Below are positions 1 to 8,743 of a stretch of 64,000 nt of DNA, piece by piece. The stretch comes from Rhodovarius crocodyli. Its GTDB lineage: Bacteria > Pseudomonadota > Alphaproteobacteria > Acetobacterales > Acetobacteraceae. Below the pieces are notes generated by a model. That model saw only the letters and a program-made list of their open reading frames with translations. It was not told the DNA's origin and did not search any database. Each line of letters begins with the position of its first letter. The stretch's first letter is position 1. The DNA is taken from assembly GCF_004005855.1 (NCBI RefSeq), contig NZ_SACL01000002.1, positions 124,001 to 188,000 on the forward strand, read 5' to 3'. The position numbers and the translations under genes were made by a program.

Positions 1-819
1 GCCGATCCAGCCGCGATCCCCGCCGGTGTAGTCCAGGCGGGGCGTCAGGCCCAGTTCGTCGGTGATCCAGCCCACGCTGTCATTGACCTCGCAATAATGA
101 TCCTGGCCGAGGTTGAACACGGCGAAGGGACCGGGCGCGCCTTCCAGCGCGACCAGCAGCGCCGCCACGCAATCCTCAACGTGCAGATAGGATTTGCGTT
201 GCCGGCCATTGCCCAGCACCTCCAGCCGCGTGGGGTCGGCCAGCAGCTTGCGCGCGAAGTCGAACACGTGCCCGTGGGTGTAGCGCGGCCCCAGGATCGA
301 GACGAAGCGGAACACGGTCGCGTGGAAGCCGAAGCCGGCGGCATAGGCGCTGAGCAGGCCCTCTCCCGCGACCTTGGAGGCGCCGTAGAGCGAGGTCTGC
401 ACCGGAAAGGGCGCGTCCTCCGGCGTCGGGATCACGGGTGTCTCGCCATAGACGCTGCCGGTGGAGGAAAACAGGATGCGTTTCACCCCGGCGGCGCGCA
501 TCGCCTCCAGCACGGTGAAGGTCGCGATGGTGTTCTGTTCCAGGTCGCGCCGCGGATGCTCGGTGCCGAAGCGCACATCGGCATTGGCGGCGAGGTGGAA
601 CACGGCGTCCACGCCGGCGAGTGCCGCGGTCAGCGCGGGCTGGTCCAGCACATCGCCCCGCGCCAGGCTGAAGGCCGGATGCGCGCGCGCGCCCTCCAGG
701 AACCGTTCCTGCCCGGTGGAGAAATTATCGTAGCCCACCACGCTGTCGCCGCGCGCCAGCAGGGCATCGACCAGGTTGCTGCCGATGAAGCCCGCGGCCC
801 CCGTCACCAGCACCTTCAC
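1..819 (-). CDS. NAD-dependent sugar epimerase/dehydratase, 3' part outside window
   Basis: Extended short-chain dehydrogenase of the UDP-glucose 4-epimerase type, acting on a nucleotide sugar in the cytoplasm. The first 273 codons are visible. The protein opens with MKVLVTGAAGFIGSNL, the GxxGxxG Rossmann motif for NAD. A serine patch (FSSTGSVYG) is followed by the catalytic YxxxK as YGASK. The start is a GTG overlapping the transaldolase stop as GTGA, so the two are translationally coupled. The frame runs off the left edge, so the C-terminal substrate-binding part is not seen. Neighbours suggest it tailors a nucleotide-activated sugar, possibly a heptose. The exact substrate cannot be read. 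Confidence 0.88.
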   Translation of the reverse strand, partial: MKVLVTGAAGFIGSNLVDALLARGDSVVGYDNFSTGQERFLEGARAHPAFSLARGDVLDQPALTAALAGVDAVFHLAANADVRFGTEHPRRDLEQNTIATFTVLEAMRAAGVKRILFSSTGSVYGETPVIPTPEDAPFPVQTSLYGASKVAGEGLLSAYAAGFGFHATVFRFVSILGPRYTHGHVFDFARKLLADPTRLEVLGNGRQRKSYLHVEDCVAALLVALEGAPGPFAVFNLGQDHYCEVNDSVGWITDELGLTPRLDYTGGDRGWIG

Positions 820-1529
820 AGGCTGTAGCCCGCCGCCACCGCGTCATTGCGGAACATCTGCACCGTCTCCAGGCTGAAGCGGTCGAGATTCTTGCCCAGG
901 CTGCCCAGCTTGGCCAGCAGGTCGCTGGTCATGGTGATGATGTGGCAGCCGACGGCATCGGCCTGGATCAGGTTCAGCACCTCTCGCGGAGAGGCCCAGA
1001 TCAGTTCCTGATGCGGATGCGGGGCCATGATCTCCAGCGCCCGGCGCATCACCGGCACGGGGTCGATCCCGGTATCGGCGATGCGGCCCGCGAAGATGGA
1101 CAGGCAGCAGGGCGGCGCCCCGGCCAGCGCGGCGGAGGCCGCCTGCAACTGATCGAGCGTCATGATCGCGGTCACGTTGCACTTCACGCCCGCCGCTCCC
1201 AGGCGCGGCAGCAGGGGGATGATGCTCTGCCCGCGCGTGTTGGTGATGGGCAGCTTTACATAGACATCGCGGCCCCAGCCCGCGATGCGGCGTGCCTGCT
1301 CCTCCATCTCCTCCAGCTCGTCCGAGAACACCTCGAAGCTGATCGGCCGGTCGGGGATGGCGGCGATCGCGGCGCGCGCGAAGGCTTCGTAGTCGGTGAC
1401 GCCGGCCTTGCGCATCAGGGTGGGGTTGGTGGTGAAGCCCCGGATGGCCGGGTTGCGCGCGGCCTCGATCATGCCGGGCAGGTCGGCGCCGTCGGCGAAC
1501 AGCTTGATGCGCAGGGAGGGGAGGGTCAT
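816..1529 (-). CDS. transaldolase / fructose-6-phosphate aldolase family protein
   Basis: 237-residue class I aldolase of the short transaldolase (TalC/FSA) type. Family landmarks are visible: Asp13 in LFADGA, TTNPTL at about 33-38, and Lys92 in VYVKLPIT, the expected Schiff-base lysine. The family moves a dihydroxyacetone unit between sugar phosphates. In this operon, with an isomerase and phosphatase of the heptose type, it could supply or use sedoheptulose 7-phosphate; that is inference. Three bases separate it from the upstream phosphatase gene, and its stop overlaps the epimerase start. Confidence 0.85.
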   Translation of the reverse strand: MTLPSLRIKLFADGADLPGMIEAARNPAIRGFTTNPTLMRKAGVTDYEAFARAAIAAIPDRPISFEVFSDELEEMEEQARRIAGWGRDVYVKLPITNTRGQSIIPLLPRLGAAGVKCNVTAIMTLDQLQAASAALAGAPPCCLSIFAGRIADTGIDPVPVMRRALEIMAPHPHQELIWASPREVLNLIQADAVGCHIITMTSDLLAKLGSLGKNLDRFSLETVQMFRNDAVAAGYSL

Positions 1530-1532
1530 GGG

Positions 1533-2060
1533 CTATGAATTCACGATATGCGGCACGGCCTCGGCCAGGCTCGCGACGGTGATGTCCGGGGCGTCGGGCT
1601 GGCGCTCGGCGTAATGGGCCTGGACGAAGGCGGTGCGGCAGCCGGCGGCGCGGCCGGCCTCGATGTCGCGCCAGCGATCGCCCACCATCCAGCTGGCGGA
1701 AAGCTCGATGCCATGGGTGGCGGCGGCGGCGGTCAGCAGGCCGGGCAGGGGCTTGCGGCAGGCGCAGCCGTCCGCGTCGTCATGCGGGCACAGGGCCATC
1801 TCGTCGAGGCCCACGGCCTCGGCCACCAGCCGGTTCATCCGGGCGACCTCATCGGCGGAGGCGGTGCCGCGCGCGATGTCGGGCTGGTTGGTGGCGCCGA
1901 TCAGCAGGAAGCCCGCCGCGCGCAGCGCGGCGCAGGCCTCGGGCACGCCGGGCAGGATGACGAGGTCTGCCGCATCGGCCGGGGGCAGGGGGCGTCCCTT
2001 CGCGTCGCGCCGGGCGGCGTTCAGCACGCCGTCGCGGTCCAGGAACACCGCGCGCCTCAT
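1533..2060 (-). CDS. HAD-IIIA phosphatase, D-glycero-heptose 1,7-bisphosphate phosphatase-like
   Basis: 175-residue HAD hydrolase resembling GmhB. The N-terminal FLDRDGVLN holds the nucleophile and acid/base aspartates. GATNQP is motif II and MVGDRWRDIEAG is motif IV. The segment CPHDDADGCACRKP provides the Cys-His-Cys-Cys zinc loop typical of GmhB. The start is the ATG at 2060, overlapping the isomerase stop as ATGA; a longer frame upstream lacks support. Expected role: removal of the C7 phosphate from heptose 1,7-bisphosphate before nucleotide activation. A kinase and nucleotidyltransferase are not in view. Confidence 0.87.
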   Translation of the reverse strand: MRRAVFLDRDGVLNAARRDAKGRPLPPADAADLVILPGVPEACAALRAAGFLLIGATNQPDIARGTASADEVARMNRLVAEAVGLDEMALCPHDDADGCACRKPLPGLLTAAAATHGIELSASWMVGDRWRDIEAGRAAGCRTAFVQAHYAERQPDAPDITVASLAEAVPHIVNS

Positions 2061-2668
2061 GGATGGGCGCTTTCCCATTTGGTGGCGGCGCGCTTCAGCG
2101 CCGGGTGGCTGACCAGGCAATGCCAGATCACGGCGCAGAGCCCTTCGGTGTGCGGCGTGACGTGCTCGGCATATAGCGGCGGCACCACCACCACCGCGTC
2201 GCCCACCAGGGCCGTATGCCCGCCCTGGCGGCCGACGATGCCCGTCACCTTCGCGCCGCGTTCACGCGCCAGGTCAATGGCAGCCACGATATTGCCCGAG
2301 ATGCCGCGTTCCTTGTCGCCGCCGCCCACCGAGAACACCAGCAGCCCGTCCCTGGCGTTGATGCGGCTGCCGGCCAGCCAGGCGGCGAAGGTGGTGTCCC
2401 AGCCTTCGTCATTCGTGCGCGCGGTCAGCTCGCTGACATTGTCGGTGGGGGCATAGGCCTCGAAGCCGCAGAGCTTGCGGAAGTCGTTCACCGCATGCCC
2501 GGCATGGCCGGCGGAACCGCCCACGCCCAGGATGAACAGCCGCCCGCCGCCGTCGCGGATGCCGGCCAGCGTCTCGGCCAGGGCCTCGATGCGGGCGGGG
2601 TCCATCGCCTGCAGGATGGCCTGGGTCTCGGCGAGGAAAGTTGCTGCGAATCCCACGCTGTCCCCCAT
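2057..2668 (-). CDS. SIS-domain phosphoheptose isomerase-like protein
   Basis: 203-residue SIS-domain protein similar to GmhA, which converts sedoheptulose 7-phosphate to D-glycero-D-manno-heptose 7-phosphate. The phosphosugar loop GVGGSAGHAGHA and the segment FSVGGGDKERG match the family. It is first in a four-gene minus-strand operon with the GmhB-like phosphatase, transaldolase and epimerase. A divergent AT-rich promoter region lies upstream. Other sugar-phosphate SIS isomerases are possible, but the GmhB neighbour favours heptose. Confidence 0.85.
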   Translation of the reverse strand: MGDSVGFAATFLAETQAILQAMDPARIEALAETLAGIRDGGGRLFILGVGGSAGHAGHAVNDFRKLCGFEAYAPTDNVSELTARTNDEGWDTTFAAWLAGSRINARDGLLVFSVGGGDKERGISGNIVAAIDLARERGAKVTGIVGRQGGHTALVGDAVVVVPPLYAEHVTPHTEGLCAVIWHCLVSHPALKRAATKWESAHP

Positions 2669-2725
2669 GTGGCTTCTCTGTTAGAGCGCTAGCCTGTGCG
2701 GGTGCCCGCCACAAGCCGGACGCCA

Positions 2726-2745
2726 TGATAAAGCATTGTTTATCA
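2726..2745. promoter_or_regulatory. inverted repeat in divergent glycan promoter region
   Basis: TGATAAA and TTTATCA form a perfect 7-bp inverted repeat with a 6-bp spacer. It lies in the only AT-rich stretch between the gmhA-like gene (minus) and the glycosyltransferase gene at 2812 (plus). It is a candidate operator or part of a divergent promoter. Just downstream, at 2756-2766, is GTTGATGAAAC, which recurs upstream of the RTX protein gene. Confidence 0.5.
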
Positions 2746-2811
2746 AATGCTAATAGTTGATGAAACTGCGATGAAGCCATTCAGGCGGGAAGGGGGCGGC
2801 AGGCAGATCCG

Positions 2812-5037
2812 ATGAGCAGCGACACCCCGCCCAGCCTGGTGCTGATCACCCCTGACCTGCCCGGCCTGCACCCCGGCGCGGCCGCGGGCCATGCCATGCT
2901 GTGCCTGGCGCGAAGGCTGGCGGCGGAGGGTGCGGCGATCGACCTGCTGGTGCCTCGTTCACCCGCCGGGGGCGGCAACGCGACGCGGCTGTGGGCGGCG
3001 CTGCGCGCATGCGGCATCCGGCTGCATGTGCTGCCCGGCCCGGACGGCGCGGACGCCATGCTGGGATGGCGGGCCGTGCAGTGGCTGAAGGGGCGGCCGG
3101 CCCCCGATCTGCTGGTGGTCTCTGATGCGCGGGGCATCGCGGCCCCGATGCTGACCCTGCGTGAGGTCGGCATGGGCCTGGACGGTATTCCGATCGCGTT
3201 GCTGGTCACGGGGCCGCATGGCTGGGCCGGGGAAGCGGGCGGCATGGCCTCGCCCGCCGCGCTGCTGCGCCGCCATGGAGAGGACGCGGCGCTGGCCGGG
3301 GCGGATGCGCTGCTGTTCGCCCATCCCGCGCTTTCCGACTGGTGGAACCGCACCCATCCCGATGACGCGCGGCCGAACCGGTCGCTGCCCGGGCTGGGCA
3401 GCGGCGTGGGCGCGCCCGGCCCGGCCCGGCTGCGCCTGGCGCGGGGCCCGGCGACCGAGGCGGAGGCGCTGGCCCTGGCCCGCCATCTGCTGCAACTGCC
3501 GCCGGGCCCGCCCGCGCTGCGGCTGCCGCTGCCGCCGGCGGACCGCCCGCCGGGGCCGGACCCGCTGGCCGCGCTGCTGACTGCGCTGCGCGGCGCGGGG
3601 CCCGCGCTGGAGCTGATGACTGAGGATGAGGGCTGGGCCCTCGATCCGCGAGGCTTTGCCGAGGGAGACACGGTGCTGCTGCCGGGCGGGGATGCCGTGA
3701 CGGCGCCGCTGTCGCTGGATGCCCTGGCGGCGGGCGTGCCGGTATTGCCGGTCGGCCCAGGGGCAGACCAAGGGGTAGACCAAGGGGCGGCGGTCGACCC
3801 GCCCGGCCCCTGGCGGGCCCAGATTGCGTCGCTGCTGGCGTTGCGCGCCCCGCCCCCGCCCGTGTTCGAGATGCCCGACCCGCCGCCGCTGGTCAGTGTC
3901 TGCATGTCGCATTTCGACCGGCCGGCGCTGCTGGCCCAGGCCATCCAGTCCATCCGCGACCAGAGCTGGCCGGCGGTCGAACTGGTGCTGGTGGATGATG
4001 CCAGCCCCTCCGCCGCGACGCGGGAGTTCCTGGACGGGCAGGAGGCGGATTTCGCCGCGCGCGGCTGGCGGATCATCCGCAACAGCCGCGAGGAATGGCA
4101 GGCCGCCGGGCGCAACCGTGCCGCGCGTGCCTCACGCGGGGCCTTCATCCTGATCATGGACGACGACAACCTGGCCATGCCGCATGAGATCGAGGCGATG
4201 GTGCGGGCCCTGCTGATCACCGGGGCCGAGGCGGTCGGCGCCTATCAGCAGCTGTTCCGCGGCGAGCACGATGCGCGCGCCGGGGATGAGCCGGCGCGCG
4301 TCGAGTTCTTCCCCACCGGCGGGCCCGCCGGGCTCGGCACCGTCTGGAACGTCTATGGCGATGTGAACGTCATGTTCCGCCGCGAGGTGTTCGAGGGGCT
4401 CGGCGGCTATACCGAGGAAGCGGGCATCGGCTGCGAGGATTACGAGATCGGCGCCGCGATGGCGCGTGCGGGCATGCGCCTGCTGATCCTGCCCGAGACG
4501 CTCTACCACTACCGCTTTTCCAGCGTGAACATGGCGCGCGGCATGTCCAATGAGCGGCTGTACCTGAGCCACATGCGGCCGCTGCGGCCCGCGCTGGAAG
4601 GCCAGGGGGCGGCCGCCGCCCGGCTGCTGCGCTTCGCGCACGGCATGGAGCACGCGCGCCAGCAGCAGTTCGGCTGGAGCTACTGGGCAGGCCGGCCCGA
4701 GGCGCGGCCCTTGCCGGATTACGACATCCATCACCCGGGCGCGCCCGGCGAGGGCTTCCACCGCGAGGTGGCGGCAGCCCTGCTGGCGGCAGGCGATGCG
4801 CAGGGCGCGTTGCGTCTGGCCATGCCCCTGTCGCGCGCCGCGCCGCATGACTGGGCGCTGGCCCGGCTGGTGGCCGATTGCGCGGCGGAACTGCCGGGCG
4901 ATGCGGCGCTGCGCGCCCATGTGCTGGAAACCGCCGACCGGCTGGGAACGGACCTGGCGGGCCGTGTGCGGGCGCGGCTGTTCCGGGCGGGGCGCGAGGC
5001 GGATCTGGCGCTCTGGCCCCAGGCGGACGCGCCATGA
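2812..5037 (+). CDS. bifunctional-looking glycosyltransferase, GT4-like N-terminus plus GT2 domain
   Basis: 741-residue cytoplasmic protein. Residues 1-340 open with a GT-B-like start (LVLITPDLPG followed by a Gly/Ala-rich loop) and look like a degenerate GT4 domain. From about residue 360 a family 2 glycosyltransferase begins: LVSVCMSHFDRPALL, LVLVDDASPS, then the donor-site IMDDDN and later GCEDYEIG. The last 100 residues are helical and of unknown role. It starts the plus-strand unit divergent from the heptose-type operon, and its stop overlaps the next start (ATGA). Likely role: adding sugars to a surface glycan or a protein. Confidence 0.82.
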   Translation: MSSDTPPSLVLITPDLPGLHPGAAAGHAMLCLARRLAAEGAAIDLLVPRSPAGGGNATRLWAALRACGIRLHVLPGPDGADAMLGWRAVQWLKGRPAPDLLVVSDARGIAAPMLTLREVGMGLDGIPIALLVTGPHGWAGEAGGMASPAALLRRHGEDAALAGADALLFAHPALSDWWNRTHPDDARPNRSLPGLGSGVGAPGPARLRLARGPATEAEALALARHLLQLPPGPPALRLPLPPADRPPGPDPLAALLTALRGAGPALELMTEDEGWALDPRGFAEGDTVLLPGGDAVTAPLSLDALAAGVPVLPVGPGADQGVDQGAAVDPPGPWRAQIASLLALRAPPPPVFEMPDPPPLVSVCMSHFDRPALLAQAIQSIRDQSWPAVELVLVDDASPSAATREFLDGQEADFAARGWRIIRNSREEWQAAGRNRAARASRGAFILIMDDDNLAMPHEIEAMVRALLITGAEAVGAYQQLFRGEHDARAGDEPARVEFFPTGGPAGLGTVWNVYGDVNVMFRREVFEGLGGYTEEAGIGCEDYEIGAAMARAGMRLLILPETLYHYRFSSVNMARGMSNERLYLSHMRPLRPALEGQGAAAARLLRFAHGMEHARQQQFGWSYWAGRPEARPLPDYDIHHPGAPGEGFHREVAAALLAAGDAQGALRLAMPLSRAAPHDWALARLVADCAAELPGDAALRAHVLETADRLGTDLAGRVRARLFRAGREADLALWPQADAP

Positions 5038-6974
5038 ACCCGCATCTGCCGCGCGCGGGTTTCGGGGTGCGGGCGCTGCCGCCAGGGCTGCATGCCGTCG
5101 TCGTCTCCTGGCATCTGGCGCCGGAACCGGCATGGCAGGCGGGCGCCGAGCCCCTGCTGGGCTTCTGGGCCGAGCCCCTGCTGGATGCGCTGGCCGAGGC
5201 GGGCGCCCGGGTGACGCTGCTGCTGCCGCTGGCGGGCGAGGTTCCGGCGGGGAATACGACGCTCGGCCGCCTTCTGGCGGCGCGCGGCATCGGACTGGCC
5301 TTCGCGCCGGGCTTCACGCCCGCCGCCGTCGATGCGGCGCTGGAGGCGCTGTCCCCCGACATCGTCCATGCGCCGGAGCGCGAGGGGCTGCTGGTGGCGG
5401 CCCTCTCCCGCCGGGCGGCGGGCCTGGCCCACGGCCGCACCGCCGTGCTGCTGCATGCGCGCGGCCCGCAGGGCTTCCGCCACCGGGAGGAAGCGCGCTT
5501 CACCCCCTCCGCCGAGGCGCTGGTGACGGCGGCCTGGGAGCGGCAGGCGATGTGCCTGGCCGATCTCATCGTCTGTGCGAGCCCGGAGGTGGCTGATTGG
5601 TGGGCGGCGGAGGGCCGGCCGGTACGGCGTGTGGCGCCGCTGGCCTGGCGGCCGCACCCGGTGCCGAAGGCCCCGCCGAGCGAGCTGGTGCTGCCCCTGC
5701 CCATGGCCAGCGAGGCCGGGCTGGAATTCGCCCTGTTCACGGCGGCACGGGCCGGCGCGCGGCTGGCATTGCCCCTGATCCTGGCCGGGGTGCCCGGGCC
5801 GATGGTGCTGGGCAGCGCGGCCCAGGCGGTGGCGGCGCTGTCGGGCCGGGGCGTGGATTGGCGGATGGAGAACGCCGCGACGCCCCAGGCCGCCTGCGCC
5901 CGGCTGCTGAGGCCGGGCGTCGTCGCCCTGCTGCCCGCGCTGCACGGCACCCCGCCCGAACTCTATGCCTTCTGCGCCATGGCGGGCGTGCCGGTGCTGA
6001 CCACCCCGCATGGCGTGGCCCGCGAGGCCGCCGCGCGCTGGCCCGGCCGCATTCACGCCTGGGAGCGGCAGGAACGTCCCTTCGCGGCGATGCTGGCGCG
6101 GCTGCCTGAGCTGCCGCCCGCGCTGGAGGCGCCGCCGCAACCCGCCTGGCCGGAAGTGCCGATGCACCTGCCGCCGCCGGCCCCTGCCGAGGTCGCTGCC
6201 GGCAGATGGTTGGCTCACGGTGGGCGGTTGGAAGCACCGGAACAGGCGGCGCTGCTGCGCCTGGCCGCGGCCTCCGGCGCCGCGGCCTGCAGCTGGGGCG
6301 GCACGGGCGGCGGCGAGGATCTGGCGGCGGTGATGCCGGAACGGATGACGGGATCCACGGTGATGCTGGATGCGGCGCGCCTGCCTGAGAGCGCGGCCGT
6401 GATCGGCACGCCGGGCTTCCTCGCCACCCTGGCGCGCGAGGCCGGGGAGGTCTTCGCCCTGCATGTCCCGGTCCGGGCGGCCGTGGTTTCGGCCACGCCG
6501 GCGGACCCCGCCATGCTCGGCCCTTATGACGGTATCGGCGCCCTGGCCCGGCATTTCGCGATGCTGGAGCAGGAGCCCCGGGAGTGGCGCGACGGCGAGA
6601 TCCGGCGCGCGATGGCCGGCACACGCTCCGACAGCCCGGAATACCTCAAGCTGCTGGCCATGCTGGCGGAGGTCCAGGGGCAGCCGCAGCTGGCGCGCCA
6701 GGCCTGGCAGGCGGCGATCCTGCGCCTGCCTGAGGACCAGGAGGCCCAGGAGCAGGTCGTGCTGTATCGGCTGCGCGGCGAGGGCCGGCTGGGCGATACC
6801 GCCGCGCTGAGGCAGCTGTTGCAGGAAAACGGAGAGGCGGAAGGCCGCCACCTGCCGCGCGAGGCCCTGCGCCATGCCATGGCGCTGCGCCTTTCCGGTC
6901 GCGGGGCCGAGGCCGAGGCGCTGCTGGCCGAGATCGCGGCCGCCTTCCCGGCCCCGGCGGAGGAAGCGCCATGA
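5034..6974 (+). CDS. putative glycosyltransferase with helical-repeat C-terminus
   Basis: 646-residue protein, not firmly recognised. The start is the ATG in the ATGA overlap with the upstream gene; the frame is open further upstream, but only as overlap. The first 390 residues look like a diverged GT-B fold: LPGLHAVVVSWHLAPEP, an acidic/Rossmann-like alternation, and DLIVCASPEVADWW. The C-terminal 150 residues (EYLKLLAMLAEVQGQPQLAR onward) look like TPR-type helices. Tight coupling to both neighbours argues for a shared glycan pathway. No catalytic motif is clear, so it could be a non-catalytic partner. Confidence 0.65.
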   Translation: MNPHLPRAGFGVRALPPGLHAVVVSWHLAPEPAWQAGAEPLLGFWAEPLLDALAEAGARVTLLLPLAGEVPAGNTTLGRLLAARGIGLAFAPGFTPAAVDAALEALSPDIVHAPEREGLLVAALSRRAAGLAHGRTAVLLHARGPQGFRHREEARFTPSAEALVTAAWERQAMCLADLIVCASPEVADWWAAEGRPVRRVAPLAWRPHPVPKAPPSELVLPLPMASEAGLEFALFTAARAGARLALPLILAGVPGPMVLGSAAQAVAALSGRGVDWRMENAATPQAACARLLRPGVVALLPALHGTPPELYAFCAMAGVPVLTTPHGVAREAAARWPGRIHAWERQERPFAAMLARLPELPPALEAPPQPAWPEVPMHLPPPAPAEVAAGRWLAHGGRLEAPEQAALLRLAAASGAAACSWGGTGGGEDLAAVMPERMTGSTVMLDAARLPESAAVIGTPGFLATLAREAGEVFALHVPVRAAVVSATPADPAMLGPYDGIGALARHFAMLEQEPREWRDGEIRRAMAGTRSDSPEYLKLLAMLAEVQGQPQLARQAWQAAILRLPEDQEAQEQVVLYRLRGEGRLGDTAALRQLLQENGEAEGRHLPREALRHAMALRLSGRGAEAEALLAEIAAAFPAPAEEAP

Positions 6975-7645
6975 TCTCGCCCGTGCATGAGCTGTTCGCC
7001 GCGCAGGAGCCGGGATGGAGCCTGCTGCAGCTCGGCGGGCTGGGGCATTCGCTGATCGAGTTCTGCGGCCCGGCGCTGCGGGCGGGCGCGGCGCTGGCCG
7101 TTCACGCCGAGCCCCATGCCGTGACCGACACGGAATGGGCGGGGCTGCGGGGGCGCGCGGGCGTGGCGGCGGATGATCCCGCCCTGCGGACCGGCGCGGT
7201 GGACATCACGGACAGCCGTGCCCTGGCCTGGGAATGGCCGCGCGCGGATGTGGTGGTGGCCGCGCAGCTGTTCGCGCAGCATGACCCGCTGCCGGTGCTG
7301 CAGACGCTGTCCGGTTTCGCCCGCCGCCATCTGGTGATCGCGACCAACCTGCTGCCGCCCGAGGACGGCATCGAGGACGGCGCGATGCTGCCGGGCTTCC
7401 TGCCCGATGCGCGGCTGAGGGCGGTGGAAGCCATCCTGCTGCGGCGCGGGGTCGGGCTCGTCCAGTTCAACACCCCGCCCGCGCGGCTGGACCCCGGCGG
7501 CCGCGCCTATTGGCCCGGCATGTGGGAGTGGTTCATGACCCGGGGCGCGCTGGACGCGATGCTGGCCGATCTGGGGTGGCGCGTGGTGGCGCAGCAATCC
7601 GTCTGGCTGGAGCTGGGCCAGGTGCTGATCGCGGAGCGCCTGTGA
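6971..7645 (+). CDS. protein of unknown function, possibly methyltransferase-like
   Basis: 224-residue protein overlapping the upstream gene by ATGA. LLQLGGLGHSLIEFCGP near the start and DVVVAAQLFAQHDPLPVL in the middle are reminiscent of a class I methyltransferase Rossmann fold. The glycine-rich SAM motif is not canonical, so this is only a suggestion. The C-terminal YWPGMWEWFMTRGALDAML also fits such enzymes. It is the last gene of the three-gene unit. A modifying step on the glycan is plausible but unproven. Confidence 0.6.
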   Translation: MISPVHELFAAQEPGWSLLQLGGLGHSLIEFCGPALRAGAALAVHAEPHAVTDTEWAGLRGRAGVAADDPALRTGAVDITDSRALAWEWPRADVVVAAQLFAQHDPLPVLQTLSGFARRHLVIATNLLPPEDGIEDGAMLPGFLPDARLRAVEAILLRRGVGLVQFNTPPARLDPGGRAYWPGMWEWFMTRGALDAMLADLGWRVVAQQSVWLELGQVLIAERL

Positions 7646-7653
7646 TCAGGCCA

Positions 7654-7690
7654 TAAAAAAACGCCGGAACCCTTGCGGGCCCGGCGCGTT
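7654..7690 (-). terminator. Rho-independent terminator of the CHAP gene
   Basis: On the minus strand a GC stem (CGCCGG pairing with CCGGCG, 7662-7686) is followed by a run of T (the A run at 7654-7661). It lies 19 bp past the stop of the CHAP-domain gene. Confidence 0.8.
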
Positions 7691-7709
7691 ATGACAGGGA
7701 AGGCGGGGT

Positions 7710-8513
7710 TCAGCGGCTGCGGCGCTGGGCCACGTTCTGCACCCGGCCGGCCTGGCGGCTCGCCTGGGGCTGGCGGTGGGACTGCGCGGCGCTGCGGGCC
7801 GTGCCATGACGCTGCGTGGAGGCCCGGCCATGGCTGACGGGGCGCGTGTAGCTCACGCGGCGGAAACCGTCTTCCAGGCTCGCATAGGCGGGGCCTTCGC
7901 CGCCGTCGGGACGGTTGTGAATGAAGCCGTAGGTCGGATAGGCGCGGCCGTGCTGAGAGGGGTCATAGCCCACCTGCACGCGAACCTGGGTCCAGCTATT
8001 GTCGTCGGAGACGTCGATCACCGAGACGTTCTGCATGACCGAGCCGCGGCGGATGCCGGGGCCGCCCCAATTGGCGTGGTCGATCAGGATGTGGCGGTTG
8101 TTCAGCACGCGGCTGACCATCGCGACGTGGCCCGCGCTCATGCCGCCCGAGGACGGGAAGGCGAGGACGGAGCCCACTTCCGGGCGGCGGCTGCGGGCGT
8201 AGCGGCCGGCGGCGTTGTGCCACCAGTCGCGGCCGTTCCCGCGCACATCCATGCCGGTGACCATGCGGACATAAGGAACGCAGGAGATACCGCCCCAGTT
8301 GGTGGCGGCGGCGCGGCGGGTGGCCTGACGGCCACGCGGCTGCGCCTGACGGGTCTGCGCCCGTGGCGCCGCGGCCTGCGGCCGGGCGGCAGCGTGACCA
8401 CGCGTGGTCTGCTGGGTGGTTGCCTGCCCTGCGCGAGAGGCCTCAGCCGCGTTGAATGGCGCGGAGATGGCCAAGCCAAGGCACAGGCTCAAAGCCAGCA
8501 TCGAAACCCGCAT
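7710..8513 (-). CDS. secreted CHAP-domain protein
   Basis: 267-residue exported protein. A signal peptide (MRVSMLALSLCLGLAISAP) is followed by an Ala/Gln/Arg-rich linker to about residue 70. A CHAP (cysteine-histidine amidohydrolase/peptidase) domain follows: Cys78 in GGISCVPYV, His129 in SAGHVAMV, and a third-residue region LIDHANW. The C-terminal 60 residues are basic and low-complexity, suiting binding to the cell wall or nucleic acid. CHAP enzymes cut peptidoglycan cross-links or glutathionyl-type amides. It is a monocistronic gene with its own terminator. Confidence 0.85.
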   Translation of the reverse strand: MRVSMLALSLCLGLAISAPFNAAEASRAGQATTQQTTRGHAAARPQAAAPRAQTRQAQPRGRQATRRAAATNWGGISCVPYVRMVTGMDVRGNGRDWWHNAAGRYARSRRPEVGSVLAFPSSGGMSAGHVAMVSRVLNNRHILIDHANWGGPGIRRGSVMQNVSVIDVSDDNSWTQVRVQVGYDPSQHGRAYPTYGFIHNRPDGGEGPAYASLEDGFRRVSYTRPVSHGRASTQRHGTARSAAQSHRQPQASRQAGRVQNVAQRRSR

Positions 8514-8743
8514 GCAGCCCCCTTCTGAAGCCCTCGGACCAAAGTGGCCCGCTTCCCGGAAACGTGTTTGAGACAGGCGGCATGTGGGGGCAACCAGGCA
8601 CGATGATACAAGCCGTAATCCGTCGTGAATTGTCGGATCGTCCTGTGGATAACTTTGCGGGATGGGAATATCAGCCTTAGTGCGTCCAGACTAAACCGCA
8701 AGGCCACAGTGTGGTTGCCGAAATGCCACAGGGGTTCGGCGAA
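8514..8743. promoter_or_regulatory. intergenic region with one DnaA-box-like 9-mer
   Basis: 230 bp between the CHAP gene and the MBL gene, both on the minus strand, so it holds the CHAP promoter. TGTGGATAA at 8644-8652 is a perfect DnaA-box consensus in reverse orientation. Only one copy is seen and no AT-rich unwinding element, so this is not an origin. No RNA gene was recognised. Confidence 0.35.

Noticed and set aside
8644..8652. DnaA box suggesting a replication origin
   Set aside because: A single box with no cluster, no AT-rich element and no origin-linked genes nearby.
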